From positions 322,881 to 386,880 of the forward strand of contig LNAC01000036.1 of assembly GCA_002007465.1 (NCBI GenBank): DNA of 64,000 nt, written 5' to 3'. Both the position numbers and the translations under genes were made by a program. Of the stretch, positions 11,041-21,292 are shown piece by piece. The first letter of the stretch is position 1. Each line of letters starts with the position of its first letter. The stretch comes from Ailurus styani. Lineage: Eukaryota; Chordata; Mammalia; Carnivora; Ailuridae. Below the pieces are notes generated by a model. The model worked only from the letters and a program-made list of their open reading frames with translations, made no database searches and had not been told where the DNA came from.

Positions 11041-13006
11041 TAATTTAATCATAAATCAATAAAATCATAGATCAAAGAGTCACAAGAGAAAGAGAAACAT
11101 AAATCAATAGCAAATTCTGGTATTGTCTCTCAATGACTCCTTTCCTCCATTAGTCTTAATATAACAACAAACTGTACAAATGAAGGATTTTCCTTTCCCA
11201 GTTAGCAATTCAGAAATTGTCTTGATATTGTTGTGTTTTTTTCTCTTCAAACAATTTTACACACATGGAAATGGTACAGATATACCTTACACTCTTCAGT
11301 ATTTATAAATAGGTAAAAAAATTATTTCTCTAAATCCAAAAGTGGTATGATCAAAAAGGAAACTACCTAGAATTGGGACTAAAAGAATATATTCTAGCTT
11401 GAGTACTTACTAGCTATGGGATGCTGTGGAAGGAATAAAGTTCAACACAGGTTATTACAGCAGAGATCTAGTTACTAAAACCAGAATACTCAGAACAAGG
11501 AAAGAATCCATTATTCAACTTGGACTACAAGGTAGGACATGAAGGTAGGACTTTGGCTGTAGGTACAGGAGGGAGATGGGTCAGGGAGCCTTTGATGTCA
11601 CCTCCTATACTGTCAATACACACACATATACATCCACTGATATGGTGATTTCCATAAGGCATACAATGCATTTCACGTAGGCAACCTTCTGTTCTTCTGT
11701 TCTTACAATTTCCCCACAGAACAGGAGCCACCACAGCATTTCCCCATGAGTCCCTTTGCCTCTATCCTGAAGTTGTTTTACTTTCAGAAAGGAAATGATG
11801 GTAATGTAAGATACTGGTTTTACATCCTTGGGTCAGTGGGTAGATAAGAAAATGTACAATGAATTAGAATTTTAACAAAATGGACATGATGATCGTATAC
11901 AAGTGGTACTGAAATGGTGTATTTTGTGGCGATACTGTGTATAAGCAACATGAAATTAATTGAACCTGCTCTAAATTTTTGTACATTTTCATAAGATACT
12001 ATGGCAATGGACTTCAGATTCTCAGCTACTATGCTTAATAGGCAGTTCACAAAATGTGATATCAACTGGAACTCTACATAATTTTGTTAAACAGAGTTGA
12101 AAACTCAAATCACTAGAAAGTCAAGACACTTAGCTAGATGAGGGGTTCACCACTCTTGGATGCTAGAATGTGTCAGTATCACAGACACTGTAACAGTAAA
12201 CAGTAAACTCAGAGAGATAATCCTCAAATGCTGTTTTCAGGGAGTTGTAACCAATATGATATGCAAGACTTGGAAAAACAACATCAAACTGTTCACTTCA
12301 ATGGTGTCCTCAGGCTGACAAAATTCTTCTCAGCTTACTGAATGTTGTCAGTGTGTTTCCCTCTTATGCTTTACAGTTTTGCAGGTCATCATAAATATAG
12401 GGTATCCATTAAAGAGTCTTGCTACAAATCAGACACTACAGATGATATTTGAGCATTTCCACTACCTAGTACTTAAAATGTTAATTTGTTCTTTCCCAGG
12501 AGCAACAAAAACATCTGGTGTTACTTCCAAGGGAAGTCATTGGTGCAGTTTGCCTTCTGAATGGGAATGTGATAGGTGAGCTAGAGGGTAAACCAATGCC
12601 CTGTGTGGCAGAAAACAGGCACAGTGGAAAAAAGAAGCAGATAGTTTTTAGTAACATACCTCCTATAAAAATAGCTGGAACATCCACCAGATTATTTCAT
12701 TTGCAAATGACTCTCACCTACTTTTTAAAAAATTTATAATTTTGACCCAGAAATATTGAATAAACAAAATTATTTTCTGTGGTAATGAGGAATCTATCAA
12801 AATTACAACAAGGTGGCAATTTATATCTTTTTCACATGATATGGCTTATCACCATAACCAAAGTTGGATACTTGAGTTGAGACCCACTGGAAGAAATTTA
12901 GGCATTATTAGATTAGAACTCTGAGACTGCTTATATTCTCAGAGAGAAGAAAACAAAGAGAGATTAATATTAAAGTATGAAACATTGTAGATATGATTAA
13001 AAATTA
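11041..13006. other. No recognised gene or repeat
   Basis: About 2 kb without a feature I can name. ORFs of 60-81 codons (for example 11820-12065 minus, 12518-12739 plus) have no domain. The phrase CTTACTAGCTATGGGAT near 11410 may be a MIR trace. Confidence 0.5.
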
Positions 13007-13016
13007 AGATATTTTA

Positions 13017-13219
13017 GGGTGCCTGGGTGGCTCAGTGGGTTAAAGCCTCTGCTTTCGGCTCAGGTCATGATCTCAGGGTCCTGGGATCGAGGCCCGCATC
13101 GGGCTCTCTGCTCAGCATGGAGCCTGCTTCCCTCTCTCTCTCTCTGCCTGCCTCTCTGCCTCCTTGTGATCTCTCTCCCTCTGTGAAATAAATAAATAAA
13201 TAAAATCTTTAAAAAAAAA
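13017..13219 (+). mobile_element. CAN-SINE, young
   Basis: Young head with TGGGTTAAAGCC; 10-bp TSD AAGATATTTT at 13006-13015 and 13220-13229. Confidence 0.95.
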
Positions 13220-13339
13220 AAGATATTTTTGTTAACAACTCAATTCTGTGTTTTTATTTAAGACAGTACAGTCAATAAAAGACATGCATATTCATGCAAC
13301 ACATATCAAAAAACATGGTACTTAACACTTGAAATTTCT

Positions 13340-13529
13340 TTTTTTTTTTTTTAAATATTTTATCTATTTATTTGACAGAGAGACAGCCAGAGAGGAAATA
13401 CAAGCAGGGGGAGCAGCAGGCAGAAGGAGAAGCTGAGCAGGGAGCCTGATGTGGGGCTCCATCCCAGGACTTTGGGATCATGACCTGAGGTGAAGGCAGA
13501 CGCTTAACCACCAAGCCATCCAGGTGCCC
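13340..13529 (-). mobile_element. CAN-SINE, antisense
   Basis: T-run then AAATATTTTATCTATTTATT, ending AAGCCATCCAGGTGCCC. 16-bp TSD AACACTTGAAATTTCT (13324-13339) / AACACTTGGAATTTCT (13530-13545), one mismatch. Confidence 0.94.
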
Positions 13530-14110
13530 AACACTTGGAATTTCTATACAAATTTATTAAAGACAATAATTCTATAGTTCAGAAGTGTAGGATGGTCTTT
13601 CTGAAACAAGAAAGGAGCTTATTTATACCTCTGTTCCCACCTCTTTGATGGCTAAAGTCATGAAATTTTATCTTTATATATTGTGTGCTCAAAAATTTAA
13701 ACTAATCTTCTAAATGCATTAGTCTCTTAAATTGTGTAAACAAGATTTCGAGTTACAAACCGAAGTTACAGTAGTACTAACTTTACACTAATATCTTCTC
13801 TTCTTTAAATGTATGTTTCTGAAATCATGTAGAAAACAAAAAGTGCAGTTACAAGCCATTGTTACAGTAACACAACCATTTGTAATTGCTCTTGCATTTA
13901 GTTTTACTGAGATCTTTGTTTCTCCATTCAGTTTCCCATTACTGTCTATTGCGTTATTGCTTCATGTTGCCAGACTTCCTTGAGCATTTCTTGGAGGGCA
14001 AAGAGAGAGATCATGGACTTCCTCAGCTTTTGCTTATCTGCAAACGTCTTCATCACTCCTTGACTTTTTAAGGATAGTTTTCATGGATATAGGGTTCTTG
14101 GTTGGCAGGT

Positions 14111-14333
14111 GTTTTTTTTTGTTTGTTTGTTTGTTTTTTAGAGAGAGAGAGAGAGAGAGAGAGAGCGTGCGCACAAGCAGGGGGGAGGGGCAGAGAAGAG
14201 GGAAAGAATCCCCAAGAAGGCTTCCCACTGAGCACAGACCCTGACCCCAGGGTGGGGGGGCGTTGTTTGATATCAGGATCCTAAGCCGAAATCAGTAGTT
14301 GGACACTTAACTGACTGAGCCACCCAGGTTCCC
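14111..14333 (-). mobile_element. CAN-SINE, antisense, inside HAL1-like element
   Basis: Begins with T9, (GTTT)n and a (GA)n run at about 14140-14165, ending GAGCCACCCAGGTTCCC. HAL1-like sequence resumes directly (CAGTTTTCTTTG). TSD too weak to read. Confidence 0.9.
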
Positions 14334-14634
14334 TGACAGTTTTCTTTGTTTTTGCTTTTGCTTTTTTTTAGCACTTTGAATATATCAGCTCCCTTTTTTC
14401 CAGCTTCCAAAGTTTCTGATGAAAAATTTGTGGATATTCTCATTGAGGATCTCTTGTATGAGACACTTTGCTTTTCTCTTGCTACTTTATAGACGCTTCT
14501 CTTTGTCTTTTTCTTTTGAAAGTTGGATTATAATGTGTCTTGTGGCTCGTCTCTGAGTTTATCCTGGAGTTCACTGAACCACTTGGATGTTTTTATTCAA
14601 GTTGCTCAACAAATTTGGCAAATTTTCAGCCATT

Positions 14635-14833
14635 TTTTTTTAAAGATTTTATTTATTTATTTGACAGAGAAAGAGAGAGATCACAAGTAGGCTGAGAGAC
14701 AGGCAGAGAGAGAGGAGGACTTTAACCCACTGAGCCACCCGGGGCCCGATGTGGGCCTCGATCCCAGGACCCTGAGTTCATGACCTGAGTCGAAGGCAGA
14801 GGCTTTAACCCACTGAGCCACCCGGGTGCCCAG
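14635..14833 (-). mobile_element. CAN-SINE, antisense, hybrid with duplicated head segment
   Basis: Inserted in HAL1-like ORF1; perfect 12-bp TSD TTTTCAGCCATT at 14623-14634 and 14834-14845. The usual middle (AGCAGGCTCCCTGCTGAGCA) is absent and replaced by a second copy of the head segment: 14720-14742 equals 14803-14825. Confidence 0.93.
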
Positions 14834-15079
14834 TTTTCAGCCATTATATCTTCAAATATCTTCTCTGCGCCTTTCTCTCTCTCTTTTCCTTCTGGAACTC
14901 TCACAATACATATATTGGTCCTCTTGATGGTTCCAGAGATCTCTCAGGATCTGTTCATTTTTTCTTCAATATTTTTTCTTTCCGTTCCTCAGACTCAATA
15001 ATTCCAATTATACTATCTTTAACGTCACTAATTTTTTCTTCTGTCTCATCAAGTCTGCTTCTGAATCCCTCTAGTGATT

Positions 15080-15293
15080 TTTTTTAAGGATTTTATTTAT
15101 TTATTTGACAGAGAGAGAGAGAGATCACAAGTAGGCTGAGAGGCAGGCAGAGAGAGAGGAGGAAGCAGGCTCCCCGCTCAAGCAGGGAGCCCGATGCGGG
15201 CCTCGATCCCAGGACCCTGAGATCATGACCTGAGCCGAAGGCAGAGGCTTTAACCCACTGAGNNNNNNNNNNNNNNNNNNNNNNNNNNNCCCC
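15080..15293 (-). mobile_element. CAN-SINE, antisense, cut by an assembly gap
   Basis: Reads normally from TTTTTTAAGGATTTTATTTA to CCCACTGAG at 15262, then N. The CCCC after the gap fits the end of a head (GGCGCCCC). Third SINE inside the HAL1-like element. Confidence 0.9.
15263..15289. other. Assembly gap, 27 N
   Basis: Twenty-seven undetermined bases where about 11 would complete the SINE head, followed by CCCC and a run of about 22 T. The T-run and nested repeats probably broke the assembly. Confidence 0.98.
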
Positions 15294-16508
15294 TTTTTTT
15301 TTTTTTTTTTTTTTTAATGTCAGTTACTATACTTTTCAGCTCTGGGATTTCTTTCTTTCTCAGTTTTCTGTCTCTGTTGGTATTTCCATTTTGTTCACAA
15401 ATTGTTTTCTTCACTTTCTCCCCATCTTATTTTAGTTCTCAGTGTATCTTTAAGACATTTGTTTTAAAGTCTTTTTCTAGTATATCTGCTATTAGACCTT
15501 TTTTCAGGAATAGTTTGTTTTGTTTTGTTGTTGTTGTCGTCATTCTTCTTCTTGAATGGGCTATACTCTCCTGTTACTTTTTATGCTTTGTGATTTTTTG
15601 GTTGAATACTGAGCATTTGAATCTAATATGCGGTAACTCTAGAAATCAGATTCTGCAACTTCCTAGGGATTCCTGGATTTTTTAAATTGTTTTTATTTGT
15701 TGTTTTTGTTTGTTTGATCTTTGTAGGATGTCTCTGTACCAAGGATCAGTCTGAGGTATAAATTTAAAGTTTCCTTGGTTCTTTTCTGAACCTTTCCCTG
15801 AACATGTACAGCCACTTCCTAATTTTCCCTGTATATGCAACTGATTTGAAGGACTTAGTGTTTAATGCGGAGCATCTGAAAGGGGAAAAGGCAAAAAATT
15901 GGGGGAGGGTGGATATAGTTGCTAGAAGTCACTTTCATTCGAGGGAGGGGTGCTTGCAAAAATGGACACATGTGCAACAATGTCTGCCTTCCTCTCTGCA
16001 CCCCTGTTATCAGAAGCAGCAATCAGTGATCAGAGCAGAGATTCCAAATATTTAGAGGACAAGGTCTTTTTTGTCCACCCTGGTTTTCACAAGCTATGAG
16101 AAGCGGCTCCAGGAACATGTGTACTACTGCCTGCCTGTCATGAGGCTGATGGTGGAGAATGGGTAACTGTTACTCTGCCAAGAGCTCAAATGGACCAAAA
16201 CTAACCATAATTTACCCAGCCAAGCCTTCTCCTCAAAGTTTCAAGCTTCTGACAAAATCCAGAGTGCTAAAGTACTTATGTCAGAAAGACTGTGCCAGTG
16301 CCATTGTGGTCTACATGGAGAGACAGATTCCTGAGTTTTGCTGCTTTGCCATCTTCCCAGAATTCTACGTTTCTCACCTTTTAAGTTGGCATATATCTGT
16401 ATGCATAATAAATGCTATAGATGTTATTCCACAGGACTAAAAATAATTGAGATTGACCCCATCTTTACATTTTTAAAACACTGAAGGTGGCCATTAAAAT
16501 TCAAATGT

Positions 16509-16708
16509 GGGGTGCCTGGGTGGCACAGTCATTAAGCATCTGCTTTCAGCTCAGGTCATGATCCCAGGGTCCTGGGATTGAGCCCCACATCAGGCTCCCT
16601 GCTCGGCGGGAAGCCTGCTTATCCCTCTCCTACTCCCCCTGCTTGTGTTCCCTCTCTCGCTGTGTTTCTCTCTGTCAAATAAATAAATAAAATCTTTAAA
16701 AAAAAAAG
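16509..16708 (+). mobile_element. CAN-SINE, older type
   Basis: Head GGGGTGCCTGGGTGGCACAG with CATTAAGCATCTGC; 8-bp TSD TCAAATGT at 16501-16508 and 16709-16716. Confidence 0.93.
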
Positions 16709-16900
16709 TCAAATGTAATGGAATACAGTGGAAAGATTTCATTTACTGACAGTATCACCTAAATGTGGTTATCAGTTCAACAACAACACTCATATATTGT
16801 GAGTTTCCAAGGTAGATGTCATTAGAGTTAAATAATATATAATGTCTGTTTCCAGGAATCTTATTTGTTACAGCTTAATTGTAGAGATTGGACTCTTTTT

Positions 16901-17097
16901 TTTTTTTTTAAAGATTTTATTTATTTATTTCACAGCGGGAGAGAGATCACAAGGAGGCAGAGAGGCAGGCAGAGAGAGAGGGGGAAGCAGGCTCCCTGCT
17001 GAGCAGAGAGCCCGATGCGGGCCTCGATCCCAGGACCCTGAGATCATGACCTGAGCCGAAAGCAGAGGCTTTAACCCACTGAGCCACCCAGGCACCC
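16901..17097 (-). mobile_element. CAN-SINE, antisense, second arrival at a reused target
   Basis: Ends CCACCCAGGCACCC. Flanked by GAGATTGGACTCTTTTT at 16884-16900 and 17098-17114 (17-bp TSD). The right TSD copy is also the left flank of the next SINE. Confidence 0.95.
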
Positions 17098-17114
17098 GAG
17101 ATTGGACTCTTTTT

Positions 17115-17321
17115 AAAGATTTTTTATTTATTTATTTATTTTTTATTTATTTCACAGAGGGAGAGAGATCACAAGTAGGCAGAGAGGCAGGCAAGGAGAG
17201 AGAGGGGGAAGCAGGCTCCCCGCTGAGCAGGGAGCCCGATGCGGGCCTCGATCCCAGGACCCTGGGATCATGACCTGAGCCGAAAGCAGAGGCATTAACC
17301 CACTGAGCCACCCAGGCGCCC
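17115..17321 (-). mobile_element. CAN-SINE, antisense, first arrival at the same target
   Basis: Ends CCACCCAGGCGCC. Its right TSD TGTAGAGATTGGACTCTT (17322-17339) matches 16880-16897, on the far side of the previous SINE, and only a shortened copy (lacking TGTA) lies immediately left. So this copy inserted first. Confidence 0.95.
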
Positions 17322-17339
17322 TGTAGAGATTGGACTCTT

Positions 17340-17699
17340 AAGAGGAGAAACAAGAATTCAGAGCTATATGGGCTAAGTGTTCACTGAATAATACACAGTT
17401 AAAAACTGAGATGGATTTAAGAAGGCAGAGTCTTAGAAGAAGAATTTATTGAGGAAAGTGATGCTTGGTCCAGGTCTTAAAGGATGTAATGAGGAGAAAG
17501 CATATTGTAAATGACATCTGCAGTATGCTATCGGTTAGACTGCTTATAGTAAGTGTCCTTTCTTTCCTCCCGAAAAACCAGAGTGTACTATATATTTTTT
17601 TCTTATTTTACCCTCATAATAATATCTTTTGTATCTTATGAATGACTAGCTATTCTTAACTACAGGTTCTTAACAAAATAGAAATATGAAGTTAAAACA
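17340..17699. other. No recognised feature
   Basis: Nothing recognised between the SINE pair and the MIR. Confidence 0.45.
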
Positions 17700-17860
17700 G
17701 GATTTGGCTGCATTTTTCCTGTGTTATCATGAACAAGTTGTTCAACTGAAAGGCTGATCGACTGTGTCTATCCCATATGTTCACTTGAAGATAAAATGAG
17801 ATAATGCACCTAATTTGCTTGGCCAAGTGTCTTCTATGTATACATGTCATACATGAGCCC
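17700..17860 (+). mobile_element. MIR (tentative)
   Basis: ATCATGAACAAGTTGTTCAA (gacc-ttgggcaagt region), AAGATAAAATGAGATAATGC and CTTGGCCAAGTG follow the MIR 3' half. Confidence 0.55.
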
Positions 17861-17869
17861 TGCATGTTC

Positions 17870-18376
17870 TGGGATTTTGATAGTTAAGAACATTTATCAC
17901 TAACAGCACTCCTGGGAGATTAAAAAAAATTAAAGACAGATACTCATCTTATTTTCATGTGTTTGAATTACTCTCTTCTTGAGCATGGCATAGCAGTCTA
18001 GCCAGGCTGCCAAGGGTTCTGCCGGAAAGAGGGTCTGCTTCGGATAGCTCCAGAAAATGCTAAAATTATGGCATGTGAGGAATCAAGTCGGGTGGGAAAC
18101 TTATGAACTATAAAGGGGAGCCTAAGGAAGGAGAAACCCTGAAAAACTTTTGGGAAGATCCAAAAATAGAAAGGAAAAAGAAATGATAATCGAAAAGCAT
18201 GGTCTAGGAATTCAGCAAAGTAAGAAGAGAACTTCTCAGAAACAGTCATTCCTTCATTTTCCGTGGTATACAGAAGCTGACTATGTTGCAAAAGCTACAG
18301 ATAAAGGAGGGATTTACTGAAAATAAGTATAAGTAAAGAATATAGCATATAGTGAAATGAAGGTAGTAACTAGTTT
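17870..18376. other. No recognised feature
   Basis: A 97-codon minus-strand ORF (17998-18291) has no recognisable domain and looks like chance. Confidence 0.45.
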
Positions 18377-18393
18377 AAAAATAAAAATTTTCT

Positions 18394-18605
18394 GGGCGCC
18401 TGGGTGGCTCAGTTGGTTAAGCAAAACTGCCTTCGGCTCAGGTCACGATCCTGGAGTCCCGGGATCGAGTCCCACATCGGGCTCCCTGCTTGGCAGGGAG
18501 TTTGCTTCTCCCTCTGACCTCTCCCCTCTCATGCTCTCTCTCATTCTCTCTCTCTCTCTCAAATGAATAAATAAAATATTTTTTAAAAAGTAATAAAATA
18601 AAAAT
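18394..18605 (+). mobile_element. CAN-SINE, intermediate type
   Basis: Head GGGCGCCTGGGTGGCTCAG with TTGGTTAAGC, like copies in other caniforms. Perfect 17-bp TSD AAAAATAAAAATTTTCT at 18377-18393 and 18606-18622. Confidence 0.95.
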
Positions 18606-18622
18606 AAAAATAAAAATTTTCT

Positions 18623-19439
18623 ATGGCAGTCAAATGCTAAGTTGTAGCCAAATCTCCCAAGTGACCACAGCTGAACGGGTGAGGTATACTCTGTGGCTCA
18701 ACAGTCTTACCTGAAGCACATTCCAAAATTTCTAGAGCCTACTGGTGAGTATGTTACTTATGTCACAGCCTCTATGCATCCTGCAGAGTATTTTGCCAAA
18801 GAAAAAGGAAATTCTTATTTCCAATTGATGCATTTTCCTACTTGCCACCATCCTCAATTTTTTCCCCTTTTTAGTCCCCTGAATTATTGTAGGTTTTAGA
18901 ATTGCTTTCTTTCTATTGGGCAACTTCTCTTTCCATTCAAACCTCTGGCATACATATTCTTCATATTCTTATGTTCTAGACCTGTTATTCGTAACAGAAA
19001 TTTATAAAATGTTACTTTTGGTTTCTCTTTCCCACTTCTTCCCTCTAATTTTTTCTTAAGTATATCTGGAATGGATGGATAATGAAAAATTCAGAGAGGT
19101 TGTTAAGAAAAAAGTCTTTCTACGTGTAGAAAAGAAAAATGGTCCATATAAAATTTACTAAATTTTATAAGCCTGATAAATATTTTCACTTATAATCATG
19201 CTTATTCTTGGAAGGATTCTAAAAATTTTATGAAAAAATTATGACATATATTTATAGACAGGAGTATAATTTTATATTTCTAATCTGGCCAATGAGTTCA
19301 TAAGCCACATAACTCCACCTCTTTAACTTTCAGATGAAACATTGGATTTTAGTATCTAGAGCATGAAGTACATTCAAATGATCCTATTTTTTAGTACACG
19401 GATTCTCTTAAAAGCAAACAATTAACCAAAGAAGTTAAA
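18623..19439. other. AT-rich sequence without recognised feature
   Basis: No gene or repeat I can name. Confidence 0.45.
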
Positions 19440-19600
19440 AATACAGATTTTGGAATCACAATTGAGTTATAATCCACATTTTGTCACTTACTGATTCTAT
19501 AAGTTGAACAATTTAATTTCCTTTAAGCCATAGATTCTTCATCTGCATATGTAAGGAAAATAGTTTTGAGTTATTAAGGGAAAATACATAAAACATTTCT
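19440..19600 (+). mobile_element. MIR
   Basis: GATTTTGGAATCACA, TTGTCACTTACTGATTCTAT, GAACAATTTAATTTCCTTTA and TTCTTCATCTGCATATGTAA follow the MIR core in order. Confidence 0.65.
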
Positions 19601-19829
19601 TATTTCCTGCTTTCCTTTTCCACAATCTGAGCAGAAGAACAGTTCTACATTTTTTGCTTTGGGGCAGAGGAATGGGGCAGGAAGGAAGATAGGAAACTCT
19701 TCTAATCTTCTGTCTTTGGTTTTCAAAAGCTTAACCTCTTAGGAGATGATGCTTTGTGGCTGTGAGACTAAACATGAATACAGAATGTGATAATAAGTAG
19801 AAATAAAAATGAATGAGTGAAATGTAGTA

Positions 19830-20225
19830 AGAATTTGACATTTACATGTGGCATCTAAAGAACAAAATCAAATGAACAGAGAAGCACACAAAAAAAGCAG
19901 AAACAGACCCATAAATACAGAGAACAAACTGCTGGTTGCCAAAGGGGAAGGGATTGAAGAATGGATGTGCAAAGTGGGTGAAAAGGAACAGGAGGTATAG
20001 GTTTTCAGTTATGGAATGACTAACGTACAGGGATGAAAGTTACAGCACAGGGAATATAGTCAATGTCATTATAACAGTGCTGTATGGTGACAGATTAAGC
20101 TACATTTGTGGTGAGCACAGCATAACATACAGACTTGCCACATCACTAAGTGTTACACCTGAAATTATTGTAACATTGTGTTGTCAATTATACTTCAATA
20201 ATAATGGTAATAATAATCATCATCA
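19830..20225 (+). mobile_element. Old L1 3' UTR (L1MA type)
   Basis: Ordered hallmarks: AACTGCTGGTTGCCAAAGGG, GAATATAGTCAATG, TGACAGATTAAGCTACATTT, GGTGAGCACAGCATAA, TGTTACACCTGAAATTATTG, AACATTGTGTTGTCAATTAT, ACTTCAATAATAA. Followed by an (AAT/ATC) rich tail. No coding part is included. Confidence 0.82.
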
Positions 20226-20955
20226 TAAAAAGAATTTGAGGAACTTATCTACCCTAAAGACTAGGGACCTCTACTCTACCCTCACCCTTCCGGCTGGTAG
20301 TTGAGGTTGGGATGGGTAGCTAGGGAAGGAAAAAAAGCTAAAAGGAAAAAAAATATCCTTATAGATTAAGGGATATAAATTTCCCAAGTGTGTAGCAACA
20401 ATTAGGAAAATATTGGAAATCAAATTTTATGGATGCTTCAGCTTTCCCCAGACAATCATTGCAAGCTATCTTTCATTACAGTGACCCATGGCCCCAGGAG
20501 CCAGGATCTGGCAAGTGATACCCAGCACAGTGACACCAGTCCTATCTTGGGATTCTGTAAGAGAGGGTAGCCTATGTAGATACAGTCATCTAGAGAATGA
20601 ATAAGGTCCTATTGTCGTCATAAACCTAAAAATATCTATTTGGCTATTATATAGGAGCAAAGAAAGCTCTCCATCCCTAACTAGATTAGCACTGTGCCAG
20701 GAGAGCTGTAATGGCTCAGCTTAAGATCTCCACTGAGCTAATACAGTGGTTGAACATCACTTCTCCATCACTATCACCATCAACATGCACATGAAAATGG
20801 AATGGGAATACCAGCCTAATTAGGACTACTATTAGGATTACATCATCCTGAGAGATAGGTAAAATAGGTGTAGTACTTTGCACCAAATATAGGGTCAAAA
20901 AATGGCATTTGTTTTCTTTAATAATTTGTCTTTGCCATCATCACCATTAAAATCA
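20226..20955. other. No recognised feature
   Basis: No gene; short ORFs only. Confidence 0.45.
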
Positions 20956-21055
20956 TCACCACCACCACCACAGATAAGAACATTAAGGATCACAAAGGGG
21001 AAAAATCATTTTTTCCAATAGCACATAGCATGTCAGAATACCTTTGAAGAAGTAC
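20956..21055 (-). mobile_element. MIR fragment (tentative)
   Basis: ACCACAGATAAGAACATTAA then CAATAGCACATAGCATGTCA mirror the antisense MIR (cagatgaggaaactgag ... aaggtcacacagctagtaag). Confidence 0.4.
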
Positions 21056-21087
21056 TGAGTGTTTAGAATAAAGATCCCTGAAACAGG

Positions 21088-21240
21088 TACGCCTGGGTGG
21101 CTCAGTCAGTTAAGCAGCTGCCTTGGGCTCAGGTCATGATCCCAGGGTTCTGGGATCGAGTCCCACATCCGACTCCTTGCTCAGCGGGGAGCCTGCTTCT
21201 CTCTCTGCCACCCTGACCGCTTGTGCTCTCTCTCTCTGAC

Positions 21241-21289
<49 letters not shown>
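21088..21289 (+). mobile_element. CAN-SINE with 48-base pure poly(A)
   Basis: Body from ACGCCTGGGTGGCTCAGTC; poly(A) 21242-21289 is uninterrupted and no (AAATA)n precedes it. Imperfect TSD ATCCCTGAA / ATCTCTGAA at about 21074 and 21289. Confidence 0.93.

Positions 21290-21290
<1 letters not shown>

Positions 21291-21292
<2 letters not shown>

Larger units (their letters stand above)
13690..16440 (-). mobile_element. HAL1-like (L1-related, ORF1-only) element, antisense
   Basis: Read on the minus strand, the element carries a decayed L1-type ORF1. A clear piece at about 14840-14905 reads VPEGKEREKGAEKIFEDIMA, matching the RRM region of L1 ORF1p (human form IGVPES...). Upstream plus-strand landmarks are GAGCATTTCTTGGAGGGCAA, TTCTTGGTTGGCAG, CACTTTGAATATATCA, TTATAATGTGTCTTGTGG and TCTGGAACTCTCACAATACA; towards the right end AATCTAATATGCGGTAACTC and AGAAATCAGATTCTGCA mark the 5' part. 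L1 ORF1p is an RNA-binding chaperone; HAL1 elements are known to keep only ORF1. No intact frame survives, and three SINEs interrupt it. An L1 rather than HAL1 is possible because the ORF2 side is not visible here. The right boundary is uncertain: a 93-codon ORF at 16159-16440 may be flanking chance sequence. Confidence 0.65.

Noticed and set aside
15317..15685. 122-codon ORF with a hydrophobic, membrane-like profile
   Set aside because: It is the antisense strand of the HAL1-like element; T-rich sequence produces F/L/S/V-rich frames.
16159..16440. 93-codon ORF starting MGNCYS, resembling an N-myristoylation signal
   Set aside because: A single short match to MGxxxS is common by chance; the frame lies at the ragged edge of the HAL1-like element and has no conserved domain.
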